From contig NZ_CP101464.1 in the NCBI RefSeq assembly GCF_024362365.1, forward strand, positions 3,038,001-3,102,000: a DNA stretch of 64,000 nt, in the 5' to 3' direction. The position numbers and the translations under genes are program-made. Below the pieces are notes generated by a model. The model ran no database searches. It was not told where the DNA came from and saw nothing but the letters and a program-made list of their open reading frames with translations. Source of the stretch: Janibacter sp. CX7 (GTDB taxonomy: Bacteria; Actinomycetota; Actinomycetes; Actinomycetales; Dermatophilaceae). Shown here in pieces: positions 7,447 through 15,901 of this stretch; position 1 is the first letter of the stretch, and every line of letters begins with the position of its first letter.

Positions 7447-9311
7447 GGCGGGTGCTGGCGACCGCAGGCCACGTCGACCACGGCAAGTCCACGCTCGTCC
7501 GGGCGCTGACGGGGCGCGACCCGGACCGCCTGTCGGAGGAGCAGGACCGGGGGCTGACCATCGAGCTCGGCTATGCGTGGACGCGCCTGCCGGGTGGGGC
7601 CGAGATCGCCTTCGTCGACGTGCCGGGGCACCAGAGGTTCGTCGGGACGATGCTGTCGGGACTGGGGCCGGCGGCGGCCGTGGTCTTCGTCGTCGCGGCG
7701 GATCAGGGCTGGCAGGCGCAGAGCAGCGAACACCTCGCGGCGGTGCAGGCGCTCGGCATCACCGATGGCCTGCTCGTCATCACCCGCTGCGACCTCGCCG
7801 ACGACGACCGCACTGCAGCGGTCCGTGGCGAGGCGGGTCGGCATCTGGCCGGGGCCGGTCTCGACGTGCCTGCCGTCGAGGTCGCCGCGGCGAAGGGGGT
7901 CGGTCTCGACGACCTGCGCACCGCCCTCGCCGACCTCGCCGCCCGGCTGCCGGAGCCGGATCCCGCTGCGGCAGTGCGACTCTGGTGCGATCGGGCGTTT
8001 TCGGTGTCGGGTGCGGGCACCGTCGTCACGGGCACGCTCGGCGCCGGCACGGTCCGCACCGGCGACCGACTGCTGCTGCTCGACCTCGGCGCCACCCGTG
8101 AGGTGACGGTCCGCGGACTGCACAGCCAGGACGAAGCGCGCGAGTCCGTCGGACCGGTCTCGCGGACCGCGGTCAACCTCCGCCGCGTCGACGACGTCGG
8201 CCGCTCGGCCGTGCTGCTCACCCCCGACGCCTGGGAGCTCGCCCCGACCGTCGACGTACAGCTCACCGAGGTCCCCACAACTTCGCAAAACCCTAGGGTC
8301 CTGCAGGGTTCGAAGGGGGGTCGCGGGGCCCAGGGGGCTCGCGACCTCAAGAAGATGCGGGTACCCGAACAAGCGACGCTGCACGTGGGGTCGGTCGACG
8401 TGCCGGTGCACGTGCGGCCGCTCGGCGACGACCTCGCGCGGCTGTCGGCGAGCGTCGACCTGCCGTGGCGGGTGGGTGACCGAGCGATCCTGCGCGACCC
8501 GGGCAGCCGACGGCTGTGGTCCGTGCGGGTCCTCGACGTCGACCCGCTCCCCCTCGTCCGACGTGGCGCGGCCCGACTGCGAGCCGAGGCGCTCGGGCAG
8601 GCCGACCCGGACCGGACCGCCTCGCTCGGGGTGGCCCGGCTGTCCGCGCGCCTTGCCGAGCGGGTCGAGGTGCTCGACCGACTCGGCCTCCCCCCTCCCC
8701 CCGACGCCGTGCGTCAGGGCGACTGGTGGGTCGACCCGCTCGCCCGCGAGGCGTGGCGGGTGCGTCTGGTCGCCGTCCTGCGCGCCGAGCACGAGAGCGA
8801 CCCCCTGAGCGCCGGAGTGCCGCTGCACGAGGCGGGCCGCCACCTCCTGCTGCCCGATCACCTGCCCGACGACTTCGGGGTCGCCCTCGTCCGTGCCCTC
8901 GTCCCCGACACCGGCCTGACGATCACCGACGGCCGGGTCCACGACCCGACCGCCGCTGGCCTGGGGCACGCGGAGGCGGGGGTCGCGGCTCTCGAGGAGA
9001 GGCTGCGGGCCACTCCCTTCGTCGCGCCGGAGAGAGGCGACCTCGACGACCTCGGGCTGGGCCCCGCGGAGCTCGCCGCGGCGGCGCGCCTCGGCCGGCT
9101 GCTGCGGCTGCCCGACGACGTCGTCCTCCTGCCGAGCGGTCCGGCGCACGCGATGCGACTGCTCGCGGGGCTGGAGCAGCCATTCACCCTGAGCGCTGCG
9201 CGTCAGGCGCTGGGCACGACCCGCCGGGTCGCCGTGCCGCTGCTCGAGCACCTCGACTCACGGGGATGGACCCGTCGGGTCGACGGGAGCCTGCGCGAGG
9301 TCGTGCGCTAG
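7443..9311 (+). CDS. selB: Selenocysteine-specific elongation factor
   Basis: SelB delivers Sec-tRNA to ribosomes at UGA codons marked by a SECIS hairpin. The 622-residue protein has an EF-Tu-like GTPase domain with G1 GHVDHGKST (residues 8-16), DVPGH and TRCD. Beta domains follow, then C-terminal winged helices (about 430-620) for SECIS binding. Around residues 279-306 the protein contains NPRVLQG and DLKKMR, encoded by a repeat element also found in intergenic islands; see the repeat entry. The frame stays open, so the element was tolerated. The start overlaps selA (ATGA). Confidence 0.95.
   Translation: MRRVLATAGHVDHGKSTLVRALTGRDPDRLSEEQDRGLTIELGYAWTRLPGGAEIAFVDVPGHQRFVGTMLSGLGPAAAVVFVVAADQGWQAQSSEHLAAVQALGITDGLLVITRCDLADDDRTAAVRGEAGRHLAGAGLDVPAVEVAAAKGVGLDDLRTALADLAARLPEPDPAAAVRLWCDRAFSVSGAGTVVTGTLGAGTVRTGDRLLLLDLGATREVTVRGLHSQDEARESVGPVSRTAVNLRRVDDVGRSAVLLTPDAWELAPTVDVQLTEVPTTSQNPRVLQGSKGGRGAQGARDLKKMRVPEQATLHVGSVDVPVHVRPLGDDLARLSASVDLPWRVGDRAILRDPGSRRLWSVRVLDVDPLPLVRRGAARLRAEALGQADPDRTASLGVARLSARLAERVEVLDRLGLPPPPDAVRQGDWWVDPLAREAWRVRLVAVLRAEHESDPLSAGVPLHEAGRHLLLPDHLPDDFGVALVRALVPDTGLTITDGRVHDPTAAGLGHAEAGVAALEERLRATPFVAPERGDLDDLGLGPAELAAAARLGRLLRLPDDVVLLPSGPAHAMRLLAGLEQPFTLSAARQALGTTRRVAVPLLEHLDSRGWTRRVDGSLREVVR
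8279..8358. repeat. Palindromic repeat element embedded in frame within selB
   Basis: Bases 8279-8310 are a slightly degenerate copy of the 32-bp palindrome whose perfect form is at 48067-48098 (core GCAAAACCCTAGGGT). Bases 8342-8358 (CGACCTCAAGAAGATGC) resemble the second repeat unit CGACCTCAAGGAAATGC seen at 3777-3794 (reverse) and 25138-25153. Between them lies a CGAAGGGGG motif. The block adds roughly 27 codons to selB without breaking the frame. The combination matches the intergenic islands at 3.8 and 25.2 kb. Confidence 0.8.
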
Positions 9312-9706
9312 TCGGTAACCCCCGGCCGGAGCAGGCGAAGACCGGCCGACTCCCCCGCGGCGCACAGCTCTCGGTCGTACGCGGCCAGCACTTCCGACTG
9401 CATCCGCAGGGCCGTGGCAAGGTGGATCGCGTCGGCGCTGCGCAGCCCCCATCCGCTCGTCGCTGCTCGGTCGAGGTCCTCACGGGTGACGTCGGCCAGG
9501 GTGATCATCTCCAGCACGGCGTTGACCGCGGTCACGTCCCACACCGATCGGCGCTGGGCTGCGCAGTGCAGCTCGGTGAAGAGCAGCCTGGAGGAGAGCA
9601 GGACGTCGGCGGGATCCAGTGCGGTGAGCGCGGCTGCCAGGGGTTCCGACTCCGCCTCGGCCGCCAGCAGCTTGAAGGCCGCGGACGTGTCGAGGTAGAC
9701 GATCAT
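9308..9706 (-). CDS. VapC-like PIN-domain toxin
   Basis: The 132-residue PIN-domain protein has the acidic residues expected for a metal-dependent ribonuclease: Asp6 in MIVYLDTSAA, Glu in LLFTELHCAAQ, and Asp in LRSADAIHLATALR. It starts within the last codons of its antitoxin gene (4-base overlap) and ends tail-to-tail with selB, overlapping by 4 bases. The target RNA is unknown. Confidence 0.9.
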   Translation of the reverse strand: MIVYLDTSAAFKLLAAEAESEPLAAALTALDPADVLLSSRLLFTELHCAAQRRSVWDVTAVNAVLEMITLADVTREDLDRAATSGWGLRSADAIHLATALRMQSEVLAAYDRELCAAGESAGLRLLRPGVTD

Positions 9707-9963
9707 CGATCGCCTCGGAGGTCCTCGAGAACCTCGGCCGTGTCCACGCCTTCGACTCGGTGGATGCTCGAGAAGTCCCGCGCCGCACGCGCTGGCTGCA
9801 CCTGCCCCGACGCGACCGCCTCCTCGAATGCAGAACCCCCCAGGGGCACCATTCGCGCAACCGGCTCGCCTCGGTTGGTCACGGTCAGGCTCTCACCCGC
9901 CGCCACCCGACGCAGCACCTCGGCGCTGTCGTTGCGGAGCTCCCGATGCGAGATGGTTGCCAT
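9703..9963 (-). CDS. Phd/YefM-family antitoxin
   Basis: The 86-residue protein begins MATISHRELRNDSAEVLRRVAAGESLTVTNRGEPVARMVPL, the classic Phd/YefM N-terminal DNA-binding fold. Its variable C-terminus would bind the toxin. It precedes and overlaps the PIN-domain toxin gene. Autoregulation from the short upstream region is expected by family behaviour. Confidence 0.9.
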   Translation of the reverse strand: MATISHRELRNDSAEVLRRVAAGESLTVTNRGEPVARMVPLGGSAFEEAVASGQVQPARAARDFSSIHRVEGVDTAEVLEDLRGDR

Positions 9964-9985
9964 GTAGCAAGCGTAGCAACCGACG

Positions 9986-10480
9986 TCAGGCGGCGGCAGT
10001 GGCGACCTCGAGGGTTGTCGTGACCGGCACGCCCTGCGTCAGGTTGTCGAGGACGGGGCAGTGCTCGGCGACGGCCTGCTCGAGGCGGCGGTAGTCCGCC
10101 TCGCTTGCCGGGCCGGCGACCCGGATGCCCAGCTCGATCCCCTGGAAGCCGGGGCGCACGGCCTCGTCGGTGCCGAAGAACCCGGCGAGGTCGATCGTGC
10201 CCTCGAGGTCGACGTCGACGGAGTCGACCGCGATGCCGAGCTTGCCGGCCCAGACCTGGTAGCTGATGACGGTGCACGAGGCGAGGGCCGCGAGCAGGTG
10301 CTCGATGGGGTTGGCGCCCCTGTCGGCGCCGCCGAGGCTCTGCGGCTCGTCGATGGTGAACTCGTGCTGGCGGGCGGTGATCGCGACCTCGGTCCCGGTG
10401 ACGAGGCGGCCCTGCACGCTCGAGGTGAGGATGGTCGAGGCGGTGGCGGTGGCGGACATGCGTGCTCTTGTGTGGGTCAC
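9986..10480 (-). CDS. OsmC-family peroxiredoxin-like protein
   Basis: The 164-residue protein has the OsmC fold with both conserved cysteines, in LAALASCTVISYQVWA and VAEHCPVLDNLTQG. Such proteins reduce organic hydroperoxides, or act as small-molecule thiol enzymes in the YhfA-like branch. A second ATG about seven codons in (MSATATAST) is an equally good start. The gene stands alone, downstream of a divergent or unknown promoter region at 10481-10644 that holds no clear gene. Confidence 0.85.
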   Translation of the reverse strand: MTHTRARMSATATASTILTSSVQGRLVTGTEVAITARQHEFTIDEPQSLGGADRGANPIEHLLAALASCTVISYQVWAGKLGIAVDSVDVDLEGTIDLAGFFGTDEAVRPGFQGIELGIRVAGPASEADYRRLEQAVAEHCPVLDNLTQGVPVTTTLEVATAAA

Positions 10481-10644
10481 GGGGCGGCGACGCCCCTCGC
10501 TTGGCCCGGTCGGTCGACCGAGCCCAGGTCCTCACCCGGGGCACCCCACCGAAGGGAGGAGGGTTGCCGCCCAGCCAGCCGGGGCTTCGCGCTGGGACTC
10601 ATGACCTACCCATAACGTGACATGAGTCAATCCATAATGTCCAG

Positions 10645-11349
10645 TTATATATCGATGGGTGGGACGGGGCGCTTCAGGTCGACGGTGAAGAGCGGCAGGA
10701 AGAGCTGGGCCAGCGGGCCGATGGCCACCGCGTAGAGCACCGTGCCGACGCCGACGGTGCCGCCGAGCAGCCAGCCGACGGCGACGACGGCGACCTCGAT
10801 GCCGGTGCGCACGAGTCGGATCGAGCCACCAGTGATGCGGGCCAGGCCGGTCATCAACCCGTCGCGCGGGCCGGGGCCGAACTGCGAGCCGATGTACATG
10901 CCGGTCGCGACGCCGTTGAGCACCACCCCCCCGAGGAGCAGGGCGATGCGCCAGACCATGCCGGTCGGCTCGTCGAGGACCGACAGCACGAGGTCGGCGG
11001 ACGGCCCGATGAGCAAGGCGTTGCCGATCGTCCCCAGACCGGGCTTCTGCCGCAACGGGATCCACCCGAGCAGCACGAGAAGCGAGACGCCGATGACGAT
11101 CGTGCCGAAGCTCAGCGGGATGTGGTGCGAGACGCCGACGTGCAGCACGTCCCACGGGATCTGGCCGAGGGTCGCGCGCAGGACCATCGCCATGGATGCG
11201 CCGTAGAGGAAGAGCCCGGCGAGCAGGAGCGGCAGGCGGACACCGAGGCGGCCGGCGCGCAGCTGCTCGATCGGGCCGATGTCAGCGAGGGCCCGGCCGC
11301 GCGGGGCGCGGGTCGGGACGGGGTCGTGGGTCACGAGGTCACCCTGCAC
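10645..11349 (-). CDS. YczE/YitT-like integral membrane protein
   Basis: The 234-residue protein has five to six hydrophobic helices and carries motifs of the YczE family: LFLYGASMAMVLRATLGQIPWDVLHVGVS near the N-terminus and GSQFGPGPRDGLMTG in the middle. Members are often beside regulators or transporters, but their function is not established. The first 25 residues are hydrophilic, and a GTG six codons in is an alternative start. It ends 164 bases from the OsmC start and seems to be a single-gene unit. Confidence 0.8.
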   Translation of the reverse strand: MQGDLVTHDPVPTRAPRGRALADIGPIEQLRAGRLGVRLPLLLAGLFLYGASMAMVLRATLGQIPWDVLHVGVSHHIPLSFGTIVIGVSLLVLLGWIPLRQKPGLGTIGNALLIGPSADLVLSVLDEPTGMVWRIALLLGGVVLNGVATGMYIGSQFGPGPRDGLMTGLARITGGSIRLVRTGIEVAVVAVGWLLGGTVGVGTVLYAVAIGPLAQLFLPLFTVDLKRPVPPIDI

Positions 11350-11382
11350 CCGGGCGGTCGACGATGTCGACCCGGTTCGGCC

Positions 11383-11456
11383 CTACGAGACGGCCACGGT
11401 CGCCCGTCCACGCGGAGCGTGGGACCTGCCCGGGGACCGAGGGCGAGGGAGGCGTC
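11383..11456. repeat. Dispersed repeat, family D, between YczE-like and ppk2
   Basis: The stretch TACGAGACGGCCACGGTC...CCACGCGGAGCGTGGGACC ends in the 17-mer at 11410-11426, which is identical to bases 34642-34658 inside recC. A degenerate copy lies in reverse orientation at 32247-32287. It overlaps the extreme upstream end of the YczE-like region and the downstream flank of ppk2. Confidence 0.7.
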
Positions 11457-12345
11457 AGTCGCCCTCGGTCTTGCGGCCTCGGGAGACGACCTTGCGGTCC
11501 GGCGTGAAGACGACCTGAGGGTCCTTGCCCTCGTAGTCGAACTGGTTGAGGAAGAACCGGATCGCGTTGATCCGACCCCGCTTCTTGTCGTTGGACTTGA
11601 TGACCGTCCACGGCGCGTGGCGGGTGTCGGTGCGCCGGAACATCTCCTCCTTGGCCTGCGTGTAGGCCTCCCACTTGTCGAGGCTCTCGAGGTCCATCGG
11701 GGAGAGCTTCCACCGGCGCACCGGGTCGATCTGGCGGATGGCGAAGCGGGTGCGCTGCTCCTGCTGGGTCACCGAGAACCACAGCTTGGTGACGTGCACC
11801 CCGGCGTCGGCGAGCATCCGCTCGATCTTGGGCGCCTGGTCCATGAAGCCCTCGTACTGCTCGTCGGTACAGAAGCCCATGACCCGCTCGACCCCGGCGC
11901 GGTTGTACCAGGAGCGGTCGAACATGACGATCTCGCCGCTCGTCGGCAGGTGCTGGAGGTAGCGCTGGAAGTACCACTGCCCGAGCTCGCGGTCGCTCGG
12001 CTTGGTCAGGGCGACGACGCGGGCACCTCGCGGGTTGAGGTGCTCGGTGAAGCGCTTGATCGTCCCGCCCTTGCCCGCGGCATCGCGCCCCTCGAAGAGG
12101 ATGACGAACTTGCGCCCCGTGTCCTGCGCCCAGTACTGGAACTTCAGCAGCTCGATCTGCAGCAGGTACTTCTGGACGTCGTACTCCTCACGCTCCATGA
12201 GCGCGTCGTACGGGTAGTTCTCCCGCCAGGTCTCGACGGCCTTGCCGTCGGGGGCGATGAGCATCGGGTCGTCGCCCTGGTCGTCACGCACGGTGTAGCC
12301 CTCGACCATGAGCCGGTCGATGTACTCGCGGAGGTTCTGCTGCAT
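11455..12345 (-). CDS. ppk2: Polyphosphate kinase 2 (PPK2)
   Basis: PPK2 moves phosphate between polyphosphate and nucleotides. The 296-residue protein has Walker A GRDAAGKGG (about 87-94), the lid-associated motif NPRGARVVALTKPSDRE, and Walker B MFDRSWYNRAGVERVMGF (about 141-158), the standard PPK2 class I arrangement. The start MQQNLREYIDRL at 12345 matches the family. The longer upstream frame runs through the start region of the divergent AlaX-like gene and is not used. Whether it prefers ADP or GDP cannot be told. Confidence 0.93.
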   Translation of the reverse strand: MQQNLREYIDRLMVEGYTVRDDQGDDPMLIAPDGKAVETWRENYPYDALMEREEYDVQKYLLQIELLKFQYWAQDTGRKFVILFEGRDAAGKGGTIKRFTEHLNPRGARVVALTKPSDRELGQWYFQRYLQHLPTSGEIVMFDRSWYNRAGVERVMGFCTDEQYEGFMDQAPKIERMLADAGVHVTKLWFSVTQQEQRTRFAIRQIDPVRRWKLSPMDLESLDKWEAYTQAKEEMFRRTDTRHAPWTVIKSNDKKRGRINAIRFFLNQFDYEGKDPQVVFTPDRKVVSRGRKTEGD

Positions 12346-12427
12346 GCGAGATGGATACCAAGGTGAGGTTGCCGGGAGGTGGACGACACGCGAAGGGCGG
12401 AGCGGGTGCGGCTGCTTCAATGCCGTC

Positions 12428-13090
12428 ATGGAGCAGCGCCGCGCATATTGGGACGACACCCACCTCTACGAGGTCGACACCGAGGTCGTCGCGGTGTGCG
12501 ACGAGCCCGCGCCCGGCGTCGCGGTGCGTGACGGCATCGTCCACCCGAAGGGGGGCGGCCAGCCCGACGACGCCGTCACCGTCGACGGTGGCCCGGCCTC
12601 GGTCAGCAAGGGCGAGACGACGGTCTGGTTGCACCCGGAGGGCGCACTCCCCGCCGTCGGCGAGACCGTGCACGTCGCGATCGACCCGCAGGTGCGTCGA
12701 CAGCACGCGGCGCTCCACTCCGCCGGGCACCTGCTCGACGCGTGCGTCGTGCCGCTCGGCTTCGTCAACGTGGGCCTGAGCCATGCGCCGGGCCAGGCCT
12801 TCCTGCTCTACGACGTCGACGGGGGCACCCTGCCCGACGGCGAGGAGGCGAAGGCCGCGCTGATCGAGACGGTCCTCGGCCGGGCCCGCGAGCACGTGGC
12901 GGCCGCACTGCCCTACAGCGCCGAGGTCGACGCCGACGGGGTCCGCCGGGTGACGATCGAGGGCCTGCAGACCGACCCGTGCGGTGGCACCCACGTGCGC
13001 ACGACCGCCGACCTCACCGACATCCGGATCACCCGCGTGCGCACCAAGAAGGGGCAGCTCAAGCTGAGCTACACGGCAGAGCACGCGTGA
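12428..13090 (+). CDS. AlaX-like alanyl-tRNA editing protein (SAD domain)
   Basis: The 220-residue protein is a free-standing threonyl/alanyl-tRNA synthetase second additional domain. Zinc-site motifs are HAALHSAGH (His93 and His97) and CGGTHVRTT near residue 185. It probably hydrolyses mischarged Ser- or Gly-tRNA(Ala). The ATG at 12428 starts MEQRRAYWDDTHLYEVDT, matching the family. It is divergent from ppk2 and 20 bases upstream of the selO-like gene. A metal-dependent hydrolase of other aminoacyl-tRNAs is an alternative. Confidence 0.88.
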   Translation: MEQRRAYWDDTHLYEVDTEVVAVCDEPAPGVAVRDGIVHPKGGGQPDDAVTVDGGPASVSKGETTVWLHPEGALPAVGETVHVAIDPQVRRQHAALHSAGHLLDACVVPLGFVNVGLSHAPGQAFLLYDVDGGTLPDGEEAKAALIETVLGRAREHVAAALPYSAEVDADGVRRVTIEGLQTDPCGGTHVRTTADLTDIRITRVRTKKGQLKLSYTAEHA

Positions 13091-13110
13091 GCGTCTGCGA
13101 TGGTGGGGGC

Positions 13111-14571
13111 ATGAGGTGGCCCTGCGACAACACCTTCGTCCGCGACCTCGGCTGGCTCGGGGTGCGGGTCGACCCGGTCCCCGTGCGCTCCCCCGAGCTG
13201 CTCGCGCTCAACGACGACCTCGCCGTCGAGCTCGGCCTCGACCCGGCCGCCCTGCGCTCGCCCGACGGGGTGGCGGTCCTCGCGGGCAATGCCGTCGCCG
13301 ATGGCTGCGAGCCGATCGCCCAGGCCTACGCCGGCCACCAGTTCGGCCACCTCTCCCCGATGCTCGGTGACGGGCGCGCGCACCTGCTCGGCGAGGTCGT
13401 CGACAGCCGTGGCCGACGCCGTGACATCGCGCTCAAGGGGTCCGGACGCACCCCCTTCTCCCGTGGCGGCGACGGTCGCGCGGTCATGGGCCCGGTGCTG
13501 CGGGAGTTCCTCGTCTCCGAGTTCATGCACGCGGTCGGCGTCCCGACGACCCGAGCACTCGCCGCCGTCGCGACCGGCGAGCCCGTGCTGCGCGAACGAC
13601 CGCTGCCGGGCGCCGTCCTCACCCGGGTCGCCGCCTCGCACCTGCGCATCGGCACGCTCGTCCTCGTCGCGACCCGCGGCAGCCGCGAGCAGCTCGCCAC
13701 CGTCGCCGAGCACGTCCGCGCCCGGCACCACCCCGAGGTGCCGCCGCAGGACCCGATGGCCCTGCTGTCCGCGGTCGTCGAGCGGCAGGCGCAGCTCGTC
13801 GCGCAGTGGATGTCCCTCGGGTTCATCCACGGGGTGATGAACACCGACAACATGACCCTCTCCGGCGAGACGATCGACTACGGCCCGTGCGCCTTCCTCG
13901 ACGCCTACGAGCCGCAGACCTTCTTCAGCAGCGTCGACACCGGGGGCCGCTACCGCTACTCCGCGCAGCCGACGATGGCGATGTGGGGCCTGGCCCGGCT
14001 GGCCGAGTGCCTCATCCCGCTCGCCGACGGCGAGGCCGACGACCTCGTGACCCAGGCCGAGGAGCGGCTCGAGGCCTTCACCCCGGCCTACGAGCAGCAC
14101 GTGCTCGACAACTTCCGCATCAAGCTCGGCCTCGTCCGCGTCGTCGCCGGGGACGACGCGCTCGTCGAGGACCTGCTGCGGATCGCCGAGGACGAGTCGC
14201 TCGACTTCACCGGCCTCTTCCGCGACCTCGCCCGGGTGCTGCGCGACGAGCCGACACCGACGCTCGACCGCGTCCGCGACGTGCCGCGCTGGCAGGCCTG
14301 GCGGGACCGGTGGCTGGAGCGCCTGCAGGGCGAGGGCAAGGACCGAGCGGCGAGTGCGCAGGTCATGGACGAGACCAACCCGGTCCACATCCCCCGCAAC
14401 CACCTCGTCGAGGAGGCCCTCGCCGCGGCACACGCCGGTAACCTCGCTCCCTTCGAGGAGCTGCTCGAGGTGCTCCGGTCCCCCTTCGTCGAGCAGCCGG
14501 GACGGGAGCGCTACACCGAGCCGGCCGACCCCGGCTTCACCCGGGGCTACGTCACCTACTGCGGGACCTAG
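13111..14571 (+). CDS. selO: SelO/YdiU-family protein adenylyltransferase
   Basis: SelO transfers AMP to protein hydroxyls in redox stress. The 486-residue protein shows the family landmarks AYAGHQFGHLSPMLGDGRAHLLGE, DIALKGSGRTPFSRGGDGRA, GVMNTDNMTLSGETIDYGPC and FLDAYEP. It ends VTYCGT with Cys near the C-terminus, where eukaryotic SelO has selenocysteine, so here it is the Cys form. ATG 13111 (preceded by GGTGGGGG) is chosen; a GTG at 13087 overlapping the AlaX stop is possible. It is unrelated to Sec synthesis despite its name. Confidence 0.93.
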   Translation: MRWPCDNTFVRDLGWLGVRVDPVPVRSPELLALNDDLAVELGLDPAALRSPDGVAVLAGNAVADGCEPIAQAYAGHQFGHLSPMLGDGRAHLLGEVVDSRGRRRDIALKGSGRTPFSRGGDGRAVMGPVLREFLVSEFMHAVGVPTTRALAAVATGEPVLRERPLPGAVLTRVAASHLRIGTLVLVATRGSREQLATVAEHVRARHHPEVPPQDPMALLSAVVERQAQLVAQWMSLGFIHGVMNTDNMTLSGETIDYGPCAFLDAYEPQTFFSSVDTGGRYRYSAQPTMAMWGLARLAECLIPLADGEADDLVTQAEERLEAFTPAYEQHVLDNFRIKLGLVRVVAGDDALVEDLLRIAEDESLDFTGLFRDLARVLRDEPTPTLDRVRDVPRWQAWRDRWLERLQGEGKDRAASAQVMDETNPVHIPRNHLVEEALAAAHAGNLAPFEELLEVLRSPFVEQPGRERYTEPADPGFTRGYVTYCGT

Positions 14572-14583
14572 CAGACTGGCCGC

Positions 14584-15093
14584 ATGGGCAAGCGGACCAA
14601 GGGAGCGGGCGCGACCCCGGCGACGAAGGCGCTGTCGGCGGCGGGCGTGGAGTTCACCGAGCGTGTCTACGAGCACGACCCGCGCGCCGAGTCCTACGGC
14701 CTCGAGGCCGCCGAGGCGCTCGGGGTCGAGCCCGGCAGGGTCTTCAAGACCCTGCTCGCGCAGACCGACCTGCCTCGCGACCACGGCCTCGTCGTCGGCA
14801 TCGTGCCGGTGACCGGGCAGCTCGACCTCAAGGCGCTCGCCGCGGCCGTCGGCGCGAAGAAGGCGACGATGGCCGACCCCGCGCTCGCCGAGAAGACGAC
14901 CGGCTATGTCGTGGGTGGGATCAGCCCGATCGGCCAGAAGCGCTCTCTGGCAACGGTGGTCGACGACTCCGCCTTGGCCCACGCCACCGTCCTCGTCAGC
15001 GGTGGCCGTCGCGGCCTCGACCTCGAGCTCGCGCCCGGTGACCTCGTCGACGTCACCGGGGCGATCACGGCCGCCATCGCGAAGGGGGGATAA
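14584..15093 (+). CDS. ybaK: YbaK/EbsC-family Cys-tRNA(Pro) deacylase
   Basis: The 169-residue protein hydrolyses Cys-tRNA(Pro) made in error by prolyl-tRNA synthetase. Recognisable features are KGAGATPATKALSAAGVEFTERVYEHDPRAESYGLEAAEALG, RVFKTLLAQ and the C-terminal GGRRGLDLELAPGDL. It is the third tRNA- or protein-quality gene in a row after the AlaX-like and selO genes. The TAA stop lies in the loop of a terminator hairpin. Confidence 0.93.
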   Translation: MGKRTKGAGATPATKALSAAGVEFTERVYEHDPRAESYGLEAAEALGVEPGRVFKTLLAQTDLPRDHGLVVGIVPVTGQLDLKALAAAVGAKKATMADPALAEKTTGYVVGGISPIGQKRSLATVVDDSALAHATVLVSGGRRGLDLELAPGDLVDVTGAITAAIAKGG

Positions 15094-15103
15094 TCCCCCT
15101 TCG
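15080..15103. terminator. Bidirectional hairpin between ybaK and DUF952 gene
   Basis: CGAAGGGGGG and TCCCCCTTCG form a strong stem around a loop containing the ybaK stop codon. The stem consists of two opposed copies of the window's over-represented 9-mer. It lies between convergent genes, so it can terminate both. Confidence 0.75.
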
Positions 15104-15107
15104 TCGG

Positions 15108-15440
15108 TCAGCGCAGGCGGTCCACCCGGCTGACGCACCCGACCGGCAGGTCCCCGCCGTAGACGTGCGGGAAGAGCTCGTCGCCGCCGAGGACCGCCGG
15201 CTCGTAGCGCACGTCGAGGCCGTGCCCGACGAGCGAGGCCTCGTCGATCGTCAGGAGCAGGAGCGGCTCGGTGACGTCGGCGTAGAAGCGACCGAGGACT
15301 CCCTGCAGCTGCTCCGGCGACCCGCTGCAGTGCATGAAGCCCTCCTCGGTGATCGTCCGCCCGCGCGTGGACACGGGGTAGCTGCCGGCGGACTGCGCCG
15401 CCTGCCAGTCGGACTCGAGGGCGATGTGCTGGAGGGTCAT
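15108..15440 (-). CDS. DUF952 family protein
   Basis: The 110-residue protein matches the small DUF952 family: an N-terminal IALESDWQAAQSAGSYPVSTRG, the motif EGFMHCSGSPEQLQGVLGRFY with conserved His and Cys, and a C-terminal FPHVYGGDLPVGCVSRV. The family has an ADP-ribosyltransferase-like fold, but no activity is established. It is convergent with ybaK and divergent from the AraC-type regulator. Confidence 0.85.
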   Translation of the reverse strand: MTLQHIALESDWQAAQSAGSYPVSTRGRTITEEGFMHCSGSPEQLQGVLGRFYADVTEPLLLLTIDEASLVGHGLDVRYEPAVLGGDELFPHVYGGDLPVGCVSRVDRLR

Positions 15441-15469
15441 GGGTCCATGGTGCCTCTAGCGGTGACCCC

Positions 15470-15892
15470 ATGACCATGACGCCTCGGGAGGACCAGAACC
15501 GCCGCCTGCTGCGGGCACGGGACGCCATGGACCGCGACTACGCGAGCGAGCTGGACATCCCTTCGCTCGCCCGGGTGGCACTGATGTCGCCGGCGCACTT
15601 CTCCCGGCAGTTCGCGGCGACCTTCGGCGAGACGCCGCACCGCTACCTGCAGCGGCGGCGGATCGAGCGGGCGATGACCCTGCTGCGCGACCACGACCGC
15701 AGCGTCACCGAGGTGGCGCTCGCGGTGGGCTACGACAGCCTCGGGACCTTCAGCCGGACCTTCCGTCGGGTCACCGGGCGCACGCCGAGCGACTTCCGCG
15801 ACGAGGCGCCGATCGCCGCCCCGGGGTGCGTCGTGTCGCGGTGGACGAGACCGAGCAGTTTCGGAGAAGCGCCCCCGCCGCCGGCTCCCTAG
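15470..15892 (+). CDS. AraC-family transcriptional regulator (DNA-binding domain only)
   Basis: The 140-residue protein is essentially a bare AraC DNA-binding domain. It has helix-turn-helix segments at about 27-50 (IPSLARVALMSPAHFSRQFA) and 77-100 (VTEVALAVGYDSLGTFSRTF), and an end PSDFRDEAP. No effector domain is present. It lies 9 bases upstream of a VOC-family gene, a common AraC-VOC pairing that suggests it controls that gene. ATG 15476 is an alternative start. Confidence 0.9.
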   Translation: MTMTPREDQNRRLLRARDAMDRDYASELDIPSLARVALMSPAHFSRQFAATFGETPHRYLQRRRIERAMTLLRDHDRSVTEVALAVGYDSLGTFSRTFRRVTGRTPSDFRDEAPIAAPGCVVSRWTRPSSFGEAPPPPAP

Positions 15893-15901
15893 GTTGGAGC
15901 C

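Noticed and set aside
13111..14571. SelO with C-terminal selenocysteine
   Set aside because: The protein ends YCGT followed by TAG; no TGA in frame precedes further coding sequence, so this is the cysteine form.
13069..15528. A long antisense open frame across selO and ybaK
   Set aside because: It covers two well-supported plus-strand genes and shows no family similarity, so it is a high-GC shadow.
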